This document shows positions 5,238-6,124 of a stretch of 6,124 nucleotides of DNA, in pieces. Source of the DNA: an uncultured Actinomycetes bacterium (GTDB lineage: Bacteria; Actinomycetota; Thermoleophilia; Miltoncostaeales; Miltoncostaeaceae); assembly GCA_937862675.1 (NCBI GenBank), contig CALMEC010000449.1, positions 1-6,124 on the forward strand, in the 5' to 3' direction. The position numbers were made by a program, and so were the translations under genes. Position 1 is the first letter of the stretch. Every line of letters begins with the position of its first letter. The notes below the pieces were generated by a model. That model made no database searches. It was not told where the DNA came from and worked only from the letters and a program-made list of their open reading frames with translations.

Positions 5238-6124
5238 TCAGGGAGGTGTCGTCCCGCCGGTTCCGCCGGTGCCGCCCGTACCCCCGGTCCCTCCAGTGCC
5301 TCCAGTGCCGCCGGTGCCGCCCGTCCCTCCTGTGCCTCCGCCGGTTCCGCCCGTGCCGCCCGTGGTGGTGCCGCCACCCGTATCGGGTGACGTGGTGGAT
5401 CCCTGGGACGGGGTCGTCTCCGGCTTCGGCGGTGAGTAGAGCGAGGATCCGTTCCCGGTCCAGTAGGTGGACGAGATGGTCGGGACGAAGGCCTCCTTCG
5501 GTGTCGGGAACGACTGGTTGGACTGGCCCTTCGTCACCTCCTTCATGAAGTCGCCCCAGATCGAGGCCGGTGCGCGTCCGCCCTGCTGGTCACCCAGCGA
5601 GGCGCGTGTCTGCGGATATCCGATCCACACGGCCGTGACGTACTTGGGGGTGTACCCGACGAACCAGACGTCCGTGGCGTCGTCGGTCGTTCCGGTCTTA
5701 CCGGCGACCGGCACGTTGGAAAGGTTGGCGCGGGTCCCGGTCCCGCCCTGGACGTTGGCGCGGAGGATCTTGGTGACCTCGGCCGCGACTCCGTCCGACA
5801 GGACCTTCGTCTTCTTCGGCCGGAAGACGCGCGACTTGCCCCCGGCGCGGCTGAGGCGCGTCATTGGGAGGAGGTCGACGCGGTAGCCGCCGTTCGCCAG
5901 CGGGGCGTATGCACGTGCCATCTGGAGCACGTTGACCCCGTAACGGAGACCGCCGAGCCCCAGGGAGATGTTGTGCCGGTCGGTGTCGTCCATCGACGTG
6001 ATGCCCATCTTCTTGGCCATCTGGAAGACGGCCTCCGGACCGACGTCGCAGGTCAGCTGGGCATAGACGCTGTTGTCGGACGACGTGGTGGCCTGGATGA
6101 GCGACTTCGGGCCGCCGCTGCTGT
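5238..6124 (-). CDS. Class A penicillin-binding protein, C-terminal transpeptidase part (5' end outside window)
   Basis: The frame runs off the right edge, leaving the C-terminal 294 residues (numbered here from the edge); the transglycosylase domain and the SxxK nucleophile motif are not visible. What is seen is the second half of a transpeptidase domain: the SxN motif in SSDNSVYAQL (14-23), the region ISLGLGGLRYGVNVLQMARAY, then NVQGGTGTRA and VAGKTGTTDDATDVWFVGYTP with the KTG box at 142-144 (nt 5691-5699). The spacing and wording fit bifunctional PBP1a/PonA-like enzymes, which polymerise glycan strands and cross-link stem peptides outside the membrane. The catalytic domain ends near MKEVTKGQ. 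A Pro/Ser/Thr linker follows, and then a long Thr-Gly-Gly repeat to the C-terminus. The ATG at 6018-6020 is internal. The downstream membrane protein gene starts 5 bp after the stop, so an operon is likely. Confidence 0.92.
   Translation of the reverse strand, partial: SSGGPKSLIQATTSSDNSVYAQLTCDVGPEAVFQMAKKMGITSMDDTDRHNISLGLGGLRYGVNVLQMARAYAPLANGGYRVDLLPMTRLSRAGGKSRVFRPKKTKVLSDGVAAEVTKILRANVQGGTGTRANLSNVPVAGKTGTTDDATDVWFVGYTPKYVTAVWIGYPQTRASLGDQQGGRAPASIWGDFMKEVTKGQSNQSFPTPKEAFVPTISSTYWTGNGSSLYSPPKPETTPSQGSTTSPDTGGGTTTGGTGGTGGGTGGTGGTGGTGGTGGTGGTGGTGGTGGTTPP
5253..5381 (-). repeat. 9-bp tandem repeat encoding a Thr-Gly-Gly tail
   Basis: Nine uninterrupted in-frame 9-bp units (5253-5333) encode TGG. 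Towards the N-terminus follow a TGGG unit (5334-5345), two more TGG units (5346-5363), TT, and another TGGG (5370-5381). The Thr codons vary among ACC, ACG, ACT and ACA and the Gly codons vary too, so the peptide is more regular than the DNA. This suggests either selection on the peptide or an old expansion that has since drifted. The tail should be flexible and extracellular, placed after the transpeptidase domain. Confidence 0.9.

Noticed and set aside
5253..5381. Short tandem repeat as a possible CRISPR array or minisatellite origin element
   Set aside because: The period is 9 bp, in frame, with no spacers, and it encodes a tripeptide repeat, so it is a coding repeat.
5032..5439. Plus-strand open frame encoding a Val-Pro-Pro repeat
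   Set aside because: It is the antisense of the Thr-Gly-Gly tail of the penicillin-binding protein. The PBP frame carries recognisable SxN and KTG motifs; this frame has none.

Overview
The window is a stretch of GC-rich bacterial chromosome with tightly packed genes on both strands. Several features suggest a high-GC Gram-positive, most likely an actinobacterium (perhaps a Thermoleophilia-like lineage, which is a guess from style). These are the strong G/C bias at third codon positions, GTG and TTG starts, two starts placed as for leaderless transcripts, a class A penicillin-binding protein with a long disordered C-terminal tail, and several large GT-C-like or DUF2079-type membrane proteins. 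I see no rRNA, tRNA, insertion sequence, CRISPR array or phage gene.

Layout. (a) 1-1285, plus strand: the C-terminal half of a DUF2079 polytopic membrane protein overlaps by 4 bp (ATGA) a small four-helix membrane protein of unknown function. (b) 1293-2213, minus strand: an endonuclease/exonuclease/phosphatase (EEP) fold hydrolase, convergent with (a) across a 7-bp gap. (c) 2214-2544: the only real intergenic region, lying between divergent starts. It holds a perfect 43-bp palindrome (2310-2352) built from four copies of GGTGCC/GGCACC, a second near-perfect 22-bp palindrome (2429-2450), and promoter-like elements close to the starts on both sides. (d) 2545-3515, plus strand: a two-helix 80-residue membrane protein overlaps by 3 bp (TTGA) a YdjM/DUF457-type membrane-bound putative metal-dependent hydrolase that starts with TTG. 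(e) 3442-6124, minus strand: a class A penicillin-binding protein, cut by the right edge, is followed after 5 bp by a 596-residue polytopic membrane protein with a GT-C-like acidic loop motif. The latter overlaps the YdjM-type gene tail-to-tail by 74 bp.

Working together: nearly every product is at or outside the cytoplasmic membrane. The penicillin-binding protein polymerises and cross-links peptidoglycan. The adjacent GT-C-like protein could use lipid-linked sugars or otherwise act in envelope assembly, but that is inferred from neighbourhood and topology only. The two small membrane proteins (150 and 80 residues) are each translationally coupled to a larger membrane protein, which suggests partner or accessory roles. 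I found no clearly new multi-gene system. The least explained element is the perfect palindrome at 2310-2352, followed by the small-membrane-protein plus YdjM pair.
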